A stretch of 64,000 bases of DNA from Vibrio penaeicida (GTDB taxonomy: Bacteria; Pseudomonadota; Gammaproteobacteria; Enterobacterales; Vibrionaceae), in assembly GCF_030689305.1 (NCBI RefSeq), contig NZ_JAUYVM010000014.1, positions 1 through 64,000 of the forward strand. The letters run 5' to 3'. Position numbers and translations under genes: made by a program. Each line of letters begins with the position of its first letter. Within the stretch, counting starts at the first letter, position 1. The notes beneath the pieces are model-generated. The model worked only from the letters and a program-made list of their open reading frames with translations. It searched no databases and was not told where the DNA came from. Of the stretch, positions 8,370 through 16,936 are shown in pieces.

Positions 8370-9940
8370 TATTTAGTCTCCTTATTCGCAACCAAACGAG
8401 TTGGGAAAATCCAAGATTCGGATGTGTCATCTGAATAAGAACCTGTAAAAATCCCATATTCATCGAATGCTATTGTGCCCAAGCTCCAAGCAAGTTTTCT
8501 TATTTTTCCAGTGTAAGAAGCCGCATGTGTTGGGCTCACTAGGTGAACATAGCTAAAGTAAACCACCCCATCTTCCTCCTCACGGTAACTGTTTGCGTAG
8601 AAGCTGTCAGACCAAACAATGCCGTGTTTTAGGTAAGGTGCCTCATCTTCTGAGCCAATAGTTTGGTTAGGGAAGTACTTCATATTCAGACCCGCAATCA
8701 CCTCACCTGGATCACTCGGCGCTTTATTCGGAAGAGGGCTAGTACTGCTAAAATCTATGATTCCATACAGCTCATCTCCCGTAGGCAAACGCCAAGTAGA
8801 TAAACCGCAGATATTTCGTTTACTTAACTCATCAGCGTACTGCTGAGTCGTACAAATTCCGTCGCCAGTAGTCTGACAAGTAGCCGTCAAAACGTCGCCT
8901 TTATTAGAAGAAATACGATCTTTGATTTCCAAAGCAAACAGGCGATCTAAATGCTGGATAGAGGAGGTATCATTAGATTTCACTTCCCAAATCAATCCGG
9001 TGCGTTCATCGGATACGCAAGACCATTCAGTGGCGTCATCCGCCAGCTCGTTACCCTGAGCATCCAATTTTGTGAATTTAAAACCGTTACCAGTGTTAGC
9101 CTGCTTATCGGTGACATCAAGACCATACATAGCATCCTGACCTGGGTAATCCGACGGGTTTTCGGTCTGGTTTTCAGTGTTTGAAGCGTCCGAGAAAAAC
9201 TTAGTCAGACCCGTATCATTCAATGGCTGCAAAGTGAATTTGGCTTTTGACAGTTCAGTTACTGCTTTAGCTAGCTCTTCAGCCGATGCGTTAGCTTCCG
9301 TCAACGCTTTATGGTCTGCTAGCGAAAGTCCAGCGGATGCCAGAACGCTGGAACGGTTCTCATCACCTGCTGCTTGAGACAGTTTTACTACATTCGCTTC
9401 AAGTACGCTTAGATCGTTGGCGTTTAGGTTATCCAGCAAAGAACCTGAAAGAGTGATGTTTGCACGCTTAATTTCGGTTTCTACCTGAGAAACTGCCTGA
9501 GTCAGTGTTAAACCATTATCCATTGCACCCGAGATCAGCGTCGTGATGCCATTGATAACGTTGTCGCTTTTCAATCGACGATTCGGTGCAGCCAAAACAG
9601 TCTGGCTTCCCGCTGAGGCAGGGCTAACAATGCTTAATGCAGAAGCTTGCGCCACACCTGTGTCCATCACCGCCAAAATGGGAAAATCATAAATACTCAG
9701 GCTGGTACTGGTGATGGTAAAAGCGCCATTACTTGCAGTTGTGCTCGCCTCGGACGCATCACAACGGTAGTTTTGGTTTGCATCCACACATACTTTTGCG
9801 CTGGCAGGGACATTGGCTGTCGTAATGTTGCCAGACAAATTATAAGTCGGAAGGCTGGTTGAGCTGGCAGAATCGCCGCCCGAACCACCACAACCGGCGA
9901 GCAGGAGAGCTGCCGAAAGCAGGGTCAGTTTTGTTTTCAT
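8369..9940 (-). CDS. DUF1566-containing lipoprotein
   Basis: The protein has 523 residues. The lipobox LLLAGC, followed by a GGSGGDSASS linker, marks it as an envelope lipoprotein. Residues about 35-90 resemble a small beta-sandwich (NITTANVPASAKVCVDANQN), as in surface-protein repeats that describe a value and its decoration. A central helical stretch follows, and the C-terminal third carries a DUF1566 domain (DERTGLIWEVKS, then STWRLPTGDELYGIID). The gene starts 9 bp after the zinc peptidase gene and overlaps the smaller DUF1566 gene. Given the operon, it may be an accessory surface lipoprotein for receptor or protease function, but no partner is known. Confidence 0.82.
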   Translation of the reverse strand: MKTKLTLLSAALLLAGCGGSGGDSASSTSLPTYNLSGNITTANVPASAKVCVDANQNYRCDASEASTTASNGAFTITSTSLSIYDFPILAVMDTGVAQASALSIVSPASAGSQTVLAAPNRRLKSDNVINGITTLISGAMDNGLTLTQAVSQVETEIKRANITLSGSLLDNLNANDLSVLEANVVKLSQAAGDENRSSVLASAGLSLADHKALTEANASAEELAKAVTELSKAKFTLQPLNDTGLTKFFSDASNTENQTENPSDYPGQDAMYGLDVTDKQANTGNGFKFTKLDAQGNELADDATEWSCVSDERTGLIWEVKSNDTSSIQHLDRLFALEIKDRISSNKGDVLTATCQTTGDGICTTQQYADELSKRNICGLSTWRLPTGDELYGIIDFSSTSPLPNKAPSDPGEVIAGLNMKYFPNQTIGSEDEAPYLKHGIVWSDSFYANSYREEEDGVVYFSYVHLVSPTHAASYTGKIRKLAWSLGTIAFDEYGIFTGSYSDDTSESWIFPTRLVANKETK

Positions 9941-9949
9941 AATGAACTC

Positions 9950-12211
9950 TTAGTAGTACTTGCGGTTCCGAAGCCAGGCTCCGGTAAATAGAATGAGCAA
10001 ACTTAGCCAGGCAATGGACGCCCCGCTTGAAGAATGCGTCGTCGACGGCTTTTTATTGTTGTCTGTCGCCTTGTTCTCACATTGATACCCACTCAGTTCG
10101 CTGACACCCCATTTTAATAAGGTGCCTGTGTCCTGGTGTGCAAAGTCGGTGATCTCCAGTCGCCAGATGCCATACATACTGGTTCCTTTCAGGGCATCTA
10201 ACTCTTTAGAGTTGCCCGCAGCAAAGTAGCGTTTGAACGTGTTACCGCTGCTGTATTCATGCGGCTTAATTCGGATAACAACGTTATCTGGGCTGGTCAG
10301 CTTGAGTTCGATATCGGTAAGCTTTGCGTGCTCCAATTCGAAATAAATCCCAAGGTTGTCTGAAATGTTTTTTTGAGCGTATACGTCATAGCTGAACGAC
10401 TTAACGCCTAAATTATTGTTCTGGTCCGCATCAGGAATAGAAGCGTTGACGGAAGTGACTGGTGTGACAAAGTTCGGCTGTCCGTAAACAAGCTGCTCTG
10501 TATGCTGCCAGCGACGAACCGATTGGTTACTCGTTACCAAATATTGAACGTCTAAAGCCAATTCAAAAGGCTTCGCACAAACACCATCCGACAGACCGGA
10601 AACATGAATCGTTTGTATGGCTGAACTGGCATCAGAAAAACTGACCTCTTTCGCCAAATCGGTACGGGCTACACCGTCGACACGGCTTAGTGATAAGTTA
10701 CGCAGAATCTGCAGGTCAATACCATGCTCTGGATCGATAAATTTAGGTGTATTGACTACGCGAAACGGTTCTTTAATCAGCCCGTGAATATCGAAATTCG
10801 CTTTTAGGATCTGAGCGTATTCCTTACCCGAATACAGTTTGTTGGCAACAAAAATCATGCTTTCTGCCAGATCGTGCATTTTCATACCGCGACCTAAGCC
10901 ATACATGGATTGCAGCACAATGGTGTCAAACTCCGAGAAAGCGACCTGTCCGTATTTGGCGACCGATTGTTTCAGCGACTGGAACAAAGGGGTTGACCAA
11001 AGCTCGTCACCCAGTTCTCCGCCCACATATTCGTGTGGTCGGTATTCACTTCTTTCAAAGTAGCGAGCACGCTGATTCCACAAGCTTCGAGTATTTTTCT
11101 TGAAACCAAACACCCCATCCCAGTTAGCGAAGGTATCCAATTCAAAAGATTCGCCCTGAACATACTGAATACGGTAGCTGTATGATCCTGCCCAGTAGTC
11201 GCCAAAACCTTCTCCGATAGCTCCGGTATGACCATAGCCCCAGTCCGGTACAATCTGATAGTGGATCCCGTGCCCCAGCTCATGGATAACCACATCGGCA
11301 TCTAGTGCATCTGGCGAGCCTGCAATACCAAACATGGTCGCTTTAGGACCGAGATAATACGCAGAGTTATCCTGCGACAGCCCCCTTCCATCAAAGCGAA
11401 CAGGTTCAGAAAACAAGTCAGAACCCAGTGAAGACAAGTATTGCAGCGAATGATCAAGATGATAAAACGCCATAACCTGCGCAAATTCCGGCATGTTATA
11501 GGTGACTGAACTCAGTGCGGCTTCAGAAGCAAATTCAACAATACCTTCCTGAGCCAGAAACGAGCTGGTGGGGCTGGTTTCCCAAACTCCAGTGTCCGCG
11601 TTTTTCTGTTGCAGCTCCTTCGCATCCACCTGACGCACACGCTCATTAGCCAGATACAACTTGCCACCAGATTCAAGAACAGATACGGGCTTACTCACAT
11701 ACCGAATCGAGTGAGGGTAATCTTCTAGGTTTTTCCACAAAGTATCGGGCTCCGGAACCTTATCCATGGTACGAAGATCTGGGTTGAACACATTGACGTT
11801 CACCGACTTGATAGAACCGGTTGCCAGCTGTGGCGGCTCCAGTGCTTCAAGACGCCTCGGATTTTCCAGTTCAACCGCCGTGGTGACTAACCCGTTTCGA
11901 ATCACAGTATCTTCTAAGCTTTTGAAAATACGGGCAACGCGTTGATCGTTGTCCGTATTCAGAACGACCGTTCTCTGATGTTTGTATTCACCATCCACCA
12001 GCACATCAAAGTTATAGTGCTTGCCAAGCTTACTTTCGGTAACGTAACGCAACCGGAATGAACCAACATCAGCATAGCGCTGGCTCACGTAGTTCAGTGC
12101 TTCGCCATCACTGGTCACTGTGGCTGCATCGCTCGGGTAGTCCCACTCCCCTGCCATAGCAGATGAGATGCTGGCGCAAAGTAGGGTCGGCAATAGGTAC
12201 TTTTTCATCAT
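9950..12211 (-). CDS. secreted zinc metallopeptidase with P domain and GlyGly-CTERM-like sorting tail
   Basis: The protein has 753 residues. The order is: a signal peptide ending SSAMA; a pro-region of about 200 residues; a gluzincin-type catalytic core with HELGH at 310-314 and a downstream GEGFGDYWA (about 333-341) that should supply the glutamate ligand, resembling fungalysin-like (M36) enzymes; a beta-rich region; and a proprotein-convertase-type P domain with LTDIELKLTSPD and GIWRLEITD. The last 27 residues read SSSGASIAW, a hydrophobic stretch, then RNRKYY, the layout of GlyGly-CTERM proteins that rhombosortase handles. The strong GGGAGG sits very close to the first ATG, so the second ATG at 12208 may be the real start. 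Co-transcribed with a heme-type receptor, it may release heme or peptides from host proteins. Confidence 0.82.
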   Translation of the reverse strand: MMKKYLLPTLLCASISSAMAGEWDYPSDAATVTSDGEALNYVSQRYADVGSFRLRYVTESKLGKHYNFDVLVDGEYKHQRTVVLNTDNDQRVARIFKSLEDTVIRNGLVTTAVELENPRRLEALEPPQLATGSIKSVNVNVFNPDLRTMDKVPEPDTLWKNLEDYPHSIRYVSKPVSVLESGGKLYLANERVRQVDAKELQQKNADTGVWETSPTSSFLAQEGIVEFASEAALSSVTYNMPEFAQVMAFYHLDHSLQYLSSLGSDLFSEPVRFDGRGLSQDNSAYYLGPKATMFGIAGSPDALDADVVIHELGHGIHYQIVPDWGYGHTGAIGEGFGDYWAGSYSYRIQYVQGESFELDTFANWDGVFGFKKNTRSLWNQRARYFERSEYRPHEYVGGELGDELWSTPLFQSLKQSVAKYGQVAFSEFDTIVLQSMYGLGRGMKMHDLAESMIFVANKLYSGKEYAQILKANFDIHGLIKEPFRVVNTPKFIDPEHGIDLQILRNLSLSRVDGVARTDLAKEVSFSDASSAIQTIHVSGLSDGVCAKPFELALDVQYLVTSNQSVRRWQHTEQLVYGQPNFVTPVTSVNASIPDADQNNNLGVKSFSYDVYAQKNISDNLGIYFELEHAKLTDIELKLTSPDNVVIRIKPHEYSSGNTFKRYFAAGNSKELDALKGTSMYGIWRLEITDFAHQDTGTLLKWGVSELSGYQCENKATDNNKKPSTTHSSSGASIAWLSLLILFTGAWLRNRKYY

Positions 12212-12217
12212 GCCTCC

Positions 12218-14371
12218 CTAGAACTCGTATTTCGCGTTAAGTGTGAAATACCGTCCTGGCTCGGTTGAGAAAGAGGTCTGATGCTTACCCAATCCGGCGA
12301 TGTCCTGATAACGTGTAAACTGATTGTCCAGTAGGTTGATCACGTTAGCACTCAACGTCAGGTCGTCCCAAAGCACGACGCTTGCCCCTGCATCCAGTGA
12401 ATGCCAAGCCTGAGTCTGGTCACACGGCACTTCCACTTGCAGTTGATTGTTGCAAACAGGTGTTCTGGTCATTTCTGCAGCCCAGTTCATTCGAAGGTAA
12501 CCGCTCAATGTATTTTGTTCGTAGTCGAGCTGAACATTGCCTTCCCATGGAGTCAGAGTACGGATGTAATTGCCATCGCCATCTTTTCCATCGACGACGC
12601 CTGCTTTGGTCGACACTGCCCATTGTTCGTCAATCTGATATGCCACAGAGAATTCCATCCCCTGCGTAAACACATTTTTCTTGTTTACATACTGGTACAG
12701 CGAATTGCCGTTTGGATCCCGACCTATTCGCTTAACATTGATGAAGTTTTTGTATTGGGTGTGGAAAACCGCCGTCGACCAAGACCATTGACCGTCCTGA
12801 TATTTAGCACCCAGTTCGTAGGAATCGCTGGTCTCTTTTTCCAACTCTAAATTCGGAATAATGTAAAACGGGTCGAATAGGTTAAACAGGTGAGGTACAA
12901 AGCCGTAGACCTTGTCGTAGCTTGGAGCACGATAGCCATGGTTGTAGCTGATATAACCATTCAGAGAAGGCGTGAACTTGTGGGTAACAGACAAACTTGG
13001 TGACCATTCTGAGCTGTGGGCATTGCTGATTTCGTAGCCACCAATCTCACTTTTTGTTTCCGGTTCCAGATGGTGAAAATCAAAACGCGCACCAAGATCG
13101 AATATCCAGTTGCCGTGAGTTGCTCTGTCTTTTATGTACGAACTGAATCTGTGAGTAACCACTCCGGCAAACGGCGACTTATCTTGCTCGTCCAAACCAT
13201 TCGTGTCGAATGTCTTTCGGCTAACTGGGCGGTTGTACGAACGACGGTCCACCTCTACACCGTAAACGATCTGATGCTGCATATCGGCGAAGTCAGTTAG
13301 TTTATTGGCGTCCAGATTGATGCCCATCGCACTGTCGTTAAACTCACGATGATCATCTTCGTTGCGGTACTCAGTGATGCCTCTGTTGTCACGGTATATT
13401 GAGTAATTGCGATCACGCTGGGAGGTGGAATCACGTAGATAGCCCTTGGTATTCAGCTCATCGTAAAATGCATTTGAGACGGTATGCTGTGTCCCAAGTT
13501 CAAAACCGATCGTCTGAGTAAAGACTTTGTCGTTGTAGTGACTAACGTCCCATTTTCCATCCGGCTGAACAATATGCGTGCCTTCATCGCGATTAACACG
13601 GTTAAGGTAGTAATTTGCTTTGGCTTTAATAATAAAATCGTCGTGCAGATAATGGTCAACCACCGCATCCAGATTGTAGCCGTCGATATCACGATTATAG
13701 AGATCCTGCTTGTAGTTTCGGGTCTCCTCGCCCAACCAGTAGCTGGCGCGAATTAAGGCTTCAGTATCTTGAAAACGAAATGCGGAAAGAGCATAGCTTT
13801 TGGTTTTGTTACTGATCTGGGTGTAGGTCGTGCCTACCTCGGAATGGAAATCTTTCCCCTGCAAATAGTCCTCTGGCTTCTTGGAAACCAGTACCACAAC
13901 ACCGCCAATAGCACCGGAGCCGTGAATGTTGGAGCTCGCCCCTTTCACCACTTCGATTTGCTTGAGGCTGTTGATATCAAAAGTGTCACGACCCGCGCCA
14001 TCATTGAGATCCAGAGCACCGTAGCCGTCCGACATTTTTACACCATCTTTCACAATGGCGATTCGGTTTCCTGTCATCCCTCGGATTACGATGTTCTGAG
14101 GTCGGCCCGCTCCGCCAGTAACAGAAACGCCCGGTTCGGTGTCTAGCGCATCATAGAGTTCTGTTGCCCCTTCCTTTTCCGCCTTGTCCAGATCAACCAC
14201 AGAGATGGATCCCGGTACTTCAAACAGAGGAGTGTCGATTTTGTTTGCCGTAACAACGACGGTTTCGACAAACTCCTGTTCATTTTGAGTAGAAACTGTG
14301 CCGCTTTCAGCGAAGCAGATATGAGAAAACAACGCAGCCGATACTGCGACAGATAAAGGAGAAAGTTTCAT
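12218..14371 (-). CDS. TonB-dependent outer-membrane receptor, heme/hemoglobin type
   Basis: The protein has 717 residues. It has a signal peptide (ends ICFA), a TonB box-like ETVVVTA, a plug domain (residues about 45-165, with the motif QIEVVKGASSNIHGSGAIGG) and a 22-strand-type barrel ending in YEF, the usual terminal aromatic signal. The barrel carries the heme receptor signature: a YRAP (FRAP-like) box, a following histidine in VPHLF, and IPNLELEKE as the NPNL-like box. Heme uptake is therefore the best reading, though the exact ligand (heme, hemoglobin or another) is not proven. The ATG at 14371 lies 3 bp after the stop of the peptidase gene; the TTG at 14374 is not needed. A Fur-like box upstream of the operon supports iron control. 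Confidence 0.88.
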   Translation of the reverse strand: MKLSPLSVAVSAALFSHICFAESGTVSTQNEQEFVETVVVTANKIDTPLFEVPGSISVVDLDKAEKEGATELYDALDTEPGVSVTGGAGRPQNIVIRGMTGNRIAIVKDGVKMSDGYGALDLNDGAGRDTFDINSLKQIEVVKGASSNIHGSGAIGGVVVLVSKKPEDYLQGKDFHSEVGTTYTQISNKTKSYALSAFRFQDTEALIRASYWLGEETRNYKQDLYNRDIDGYNLDAVVDHYLHDDFIIKAKANYYLNRVNRDEGTHIVQPDGKWDVSHYNDKVFTQTIGFELGTQHTVSNAFYDELNTKGYLRDSTSQRDRNYSIYRDNRGITEYRNEDDHREFNDSAMGINLDANKLTDFADMQHQIVYGVEVDRRSYNRPVSRKTFDTNGLDEQDKSPFAGVVTHRFSSYIKDRATHGNWIFDLGARFDFHHLEPETKSEIGGYEISNAHSSEWSPSLSVTHKFTPSLNGYISYNHGYRAPSYDKVYGFVPHLFNLFDPFYIIPNLELEKETSDSYELGAKYQDGQWSWSTAVFHTQYKNFINVKRIGRDPNGNSLYQYVNKKNVFTQGMEFSVAYQIDEQWAVSTKAGVVDGKDGDGNYIRTLTPWEGNVQLDYEQNTLSGYLRMNWAAEMTRTPVCNNQLQVEVPCDQTQAWHSLDAGASVVLWDDLTLSANVINLLDNQFTRYQDIAGLGKHQTSFSTEPGRYFTLNAKYEF

Positions 14372-14374
14372 CAA

Positions 14375-16381
14375 TTACTCCGCTGATGAGTGTTGAACAA
14401 GTGAAAGGAGAAAGGCGTACTCTTCCGCCTGAAAATTCAGAGCGTGTCGGCGGTCTGGTCGGTGACCAGATACGAAATCGGTGCGCAACATGTAAGGGTG
14501 GTCTGCGGTACTCAGCATATTTAGGCGAGCGACATACTTAGCACCTTCCCAAAAAGGTACTCGACGATCCTGATAACCCACGCGCACTAGCACAGGCGGG
14601 TAATTTTGTTTTTTAAGGTTTTGATACGGGTCGAAGTTCTGCATCACTTCACGCTGTTTGGCGTCACTTGGGTTCCCCCATTCCAAATGCTGTTGATCGC
14701 TCAATGGGATAGAGCTGTCGGACATGCTGTTTACAACATCCAAAAATGGCACTTGTAATACCGCGCCCTGATACAGTTCTGGCTTTTGATTGATCGCCGC
14801 TGCGACTAACGTACCGCCAGCACTGCCTCCTATTGCGAGAATAGGGCGGTCACCGTCCTCATAGTTTTTTAGATACTGAGATGCCGTATGAAAGTCATTG
14901 ATACCGTTTTGCTTGTTGATGCCACGACCTGATACATGCCAGTCATTTCCAAGGAAACCACCACCGCGAACGTGCGCGATAGCGTAAATTGCGCCTTGAT
15001 TTAACAAGCTAACTATTTGAGGCATAAAGTAAGGGCGCATGGCGACACCATAGGCACCGTAACCATACAAAATGACCGGTGAATCCTTGGTTAGCTTGTC
15101 CTTGCGATAAGCCAAGGTGATAGGAACACGCACTCCACCTTGCTTAACCCAGACCTGTTTTGAGGCATAATTTTTGGTATCGTGGCTTGGATAGACATCT
15201 TGAGAAAGAGCAGAAACCTGTCCAGTATTCACATCCAATTCCGACCATTTAGGCGGTTGAATCAATGACATGCTGCGCAAACGAATTCGATTACTGCCAT
15301 AGTCGCCGTTTCTTTTCACCCAAGTGACAGCACCATTCTCGCTCAATGACTTCTGCCACGCGGTTTTTCCGTCTTTTACAGCCGTTAGCTTGCGGTTTTG
15401 ATGAGCCACCGTCGAAACCACTAACGCAGATTCGAAAAGATAAAAATTATCGATGGATTCATTTTCAGTAGGTTGGAACGCAAGGCTAAGCTCAGAAATG
15501 TCGGCTTTAAGGGGCTTTTGCCAAATAGCAAATTCGCCTTGATGGTTGGAATTCACAAACAACTGCTCGTTGGCGATGTCTGCAAAATACTCCAACCCAT
15601 CCTTTCTAGGGAAAATGGTTTTCGACAATGCCCCAGTGTTTAGATTAAGAAGAAGTTGTTCTACGCTGGATTCATTATTAGATTGAACAATCGCCCAATT
15701 GTCATCGCTAGCCGGATAGACAGACACCAGCCACGCTGGATCGGCTTCACTAAATACGGTTATCTTACTTTTTGAATTGAGGTCAAATCGAACCAATTGG
15801 TAGGGGCGCTGAGTCGTGCTTTCTTGACCGACTGCATACAGAGAACGATCGTCTCTCGACCACAGCACTGTGGATTCAGAACCACTGGTAACCCATGTTT
15901 CTGAACCGGTTTCAAGTTCAATCACCGAAATCTGATGCTGCCCAGTCCCAGTAACATCTTCCGCCAAAGCTATCGCGCTTAAATCGTGGCTTAGCGTCCA
16001 ATTAGCAAGGCGGTAATAAGCGTGCTTCTCTTGCCGAGTACTGATATCCAATACAACTTCAGCCATCGCATTTAAGCGATTTTTTCGCAGCAAAACTTGT
16101 CGACCATCTTGAACGCTAAGTTTGTACTGCTCCCCTTTTATCACCAACCAAGGTTGAGGGGCTTTTTCGACATCATCACGTTGCCATTTATCGAGTAGCG
16201 AGTCCTTAAGCGGCTTTATGTCTGATAAGGTTTTGTCGGTTTTGGTATTTTGATCAACTAAAAACTGCTTAACGCTCGCGTCGCTTCGGCTGTCATCTCT
16301 GAGCCATTGAAACTCGTCTTGAGCCAGAACATGAAAGCATGTGAGACCAGTGAATAAAATCAGTGAAGAACGCCAAAGCAT
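14375..16381 (-). CDS. periplasmic prolyl oligopeptidase (S9 family)
   Basis: The protein has 668 residues from the ATG at 16381, which has AAGG 7 bases upstream; the TTG at 16387 is less likely. A signal peptide (WRSSLILFTGLTCFHVLAQ) directs export. The N-terminal two thirds should be the seven-bladed propeller that limits access to small peptides. The C-terminal alpha/beta-hydrolase has the catalytic serine in GGSAGG (about 520), aspartate in YQDRRVP (about 605) and histidine in SGHRPD (about 640). The enzyme cuts short peptides after proline. As first gene of a receptor/metallopeptidase operon it could finish the digestion of peptides made outside the cell. A second, separate S9 lipoprotein is encoded at 56193-58352. 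Confidence 0.9.
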   Translation of the reverse strand: MLWRSSLILFTGLTCFHVLAQDEFQWLRDDSRSDASVKQFLVDQNTKTDKTLSDIKPLKDSLLDKWQRDDVEKAPQPWLVIKGEQYKLSVQDGRQVLLRKNRLNAMAEVVLDISTRQEKHAYYRLANWTLSHDLSAIALAEDVTGTGQHQISVIELETGSETWVTSGSESTVLWSRDDRSLYAVGQESTTQRPYQLVRFDLNSKSKITVFSEADPAWLVSVYPASDDNWAIVQSNNESSVEQLLLNLNTGALSKTIFPRKDGLEYFADIANEQLFVNSNHQGEFAIWQKPLKADISELSLAFQPTENESIDNFYLFESALVVSTVAHQNRKLTAVKDGKTAWQKSLSENGAVTWVKRNGDYGSNRIRLRSMSLIQPPKWSELDVNTGQVSALSQDVYPSHDTKNYASKQVWVKQGGVRVPITLAYRKDKLTKDSPVILYGYGAYGVAMRPYFMPQIVSLLNQGAIYAIAHVRGGGFLGNDWHVSGRGINKQNGINDFHTASQYLKNYEDGDRPILAIGGSAGGTLVAAAINQKPELYQGAVLQVPFLDVVNSMSDSSIPLSDQQHLEWGNPSDAKQREVMQNFDPYQNLKKQNYPPVLVRVGYQDRRVPFWEGAKYVARLNMLSTADHPYMLRTDFVSGHRPDRRHALNFQAEEYAFLLSLVQHSSAE

Positions 16382-16439
16382 GAGCAACCTTAGAAATATA
16401 GAGAGAACTTATAAAAGGTCGCGCATGGTGCACCCAAAC

Positions 16440-16461
16440 AATAATGATATCAATTATCATT
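16440..16461 (-). promoter_or_regulatory. Fur-box-like operator
   Basis: AATAATGATATCAATTATC agrees at 15 of 19 positions with the classical Fur consensus and is followed by ATTT. It lies about 60-80 bp upstream of the peptidase/heme-receptor operon start at 16381, where it would cover the promoter. No experimental support is available. Confidence 0.7.
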
Positions 16462-16471
16462 TACATTGATA

Positions 16472-16487
16472 TCTGACTTAAATCACA
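16472..16487 (-). promoter_or_regulatory. CRP-like site upstream of the heme/peptidase operon
   Basis: Read on the minus strand this is TGTGA-N6-TCAGA, one base away from the ideal CRP site. Its centre is about 30 bp upstream of the Fur-like box centre, a layout in which CRP could activate and Fur repress the same promoter. The promoter elements themselves are not clear. Confidence 0.45.
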
Positions 16488-16696
16488 TATTGAGCACCCA
16501 AACGCTCACAAAACAACCCAAGGTAAACAATCTCCACAAGAGCAAGCTCAACCAATCACTAGGAATGAATTCGAATAATAATTCACAAAATAAATAAAAA
16601 TCGATGAAAAACCCTGTTATGAACCCATACTTCAACTAAAACCCTGCCATTTAACAATTTGAAATGTATTTTCATGATTTCAAATTGCAGATAACC

Positions 16697-16716
16697 ATTG
16701 TGACAAGCATCACAAT
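16697..16716 (+). promoter_or_regulatory. perfect CRP (cAMP receptor protein) site
   Basis: TTGTGACAAGCATCACAAT holds both ideal half-sites (TGTGA-N6-TCACA). It lies about 230 bp upstream of the solute-binding protein gene at 16937 and about 65 bp before the centre of the palindromic operator, which fits CRP activation of a sugar operon that the LacI-type protein represses. Confidence 0.8.
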
Positions 16717-16758
16717 AAAAACACATAACGTTCCATTCATGATTTATTGCTTTTTTTG

Positions 16759-16783
16759 ATGCCATGAAACAGTTTCATGGCAT
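16759..16783 (+). promoter_or_regulatory. 25-bp perfect palindrome, candidate operator of the LacI regulator
   Basis: Two 12-base arms, ATGCCATGAAAC and its complement GTTTCATGGCAT, flank a single A. The core TGAAAC-A-GTTTCA resembles LacI/GalR family operators. There is no T-run on either strand in the right place, so it is not a terminator. It would overlap a CRP-activated start site. The LacI gene at 22602 is the natural candidate regulator. Confidence 0.6.
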
Positions 16784-16936
16784 GTATTGAATTTGCCCAG
16801 CCTTTCAATTTTCCTGAAATTCCTATTTCTCCCCTCTCGCCTGATGAGACGAAGTTCACACTATATCGACCAGAGTTTATTGATACTGCCCACGCACTCT
16901 GTTGCCTGCATCCAATAAAACCCATAAGGATATGAT

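Larger units (their letters stand above)
16488..16936. other. control region between the heme operon and the beta-glucoside operon
   Basis: About 450 gene-free bases, rich in A and T. It holds the perfect CRP site (16697-16716) and the 25-bp palindrome (16759-16783), both listed separately. Short open frames on the minus strand have no ribosome site and cross these elements, so they are not called. Confidence 0.6.
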
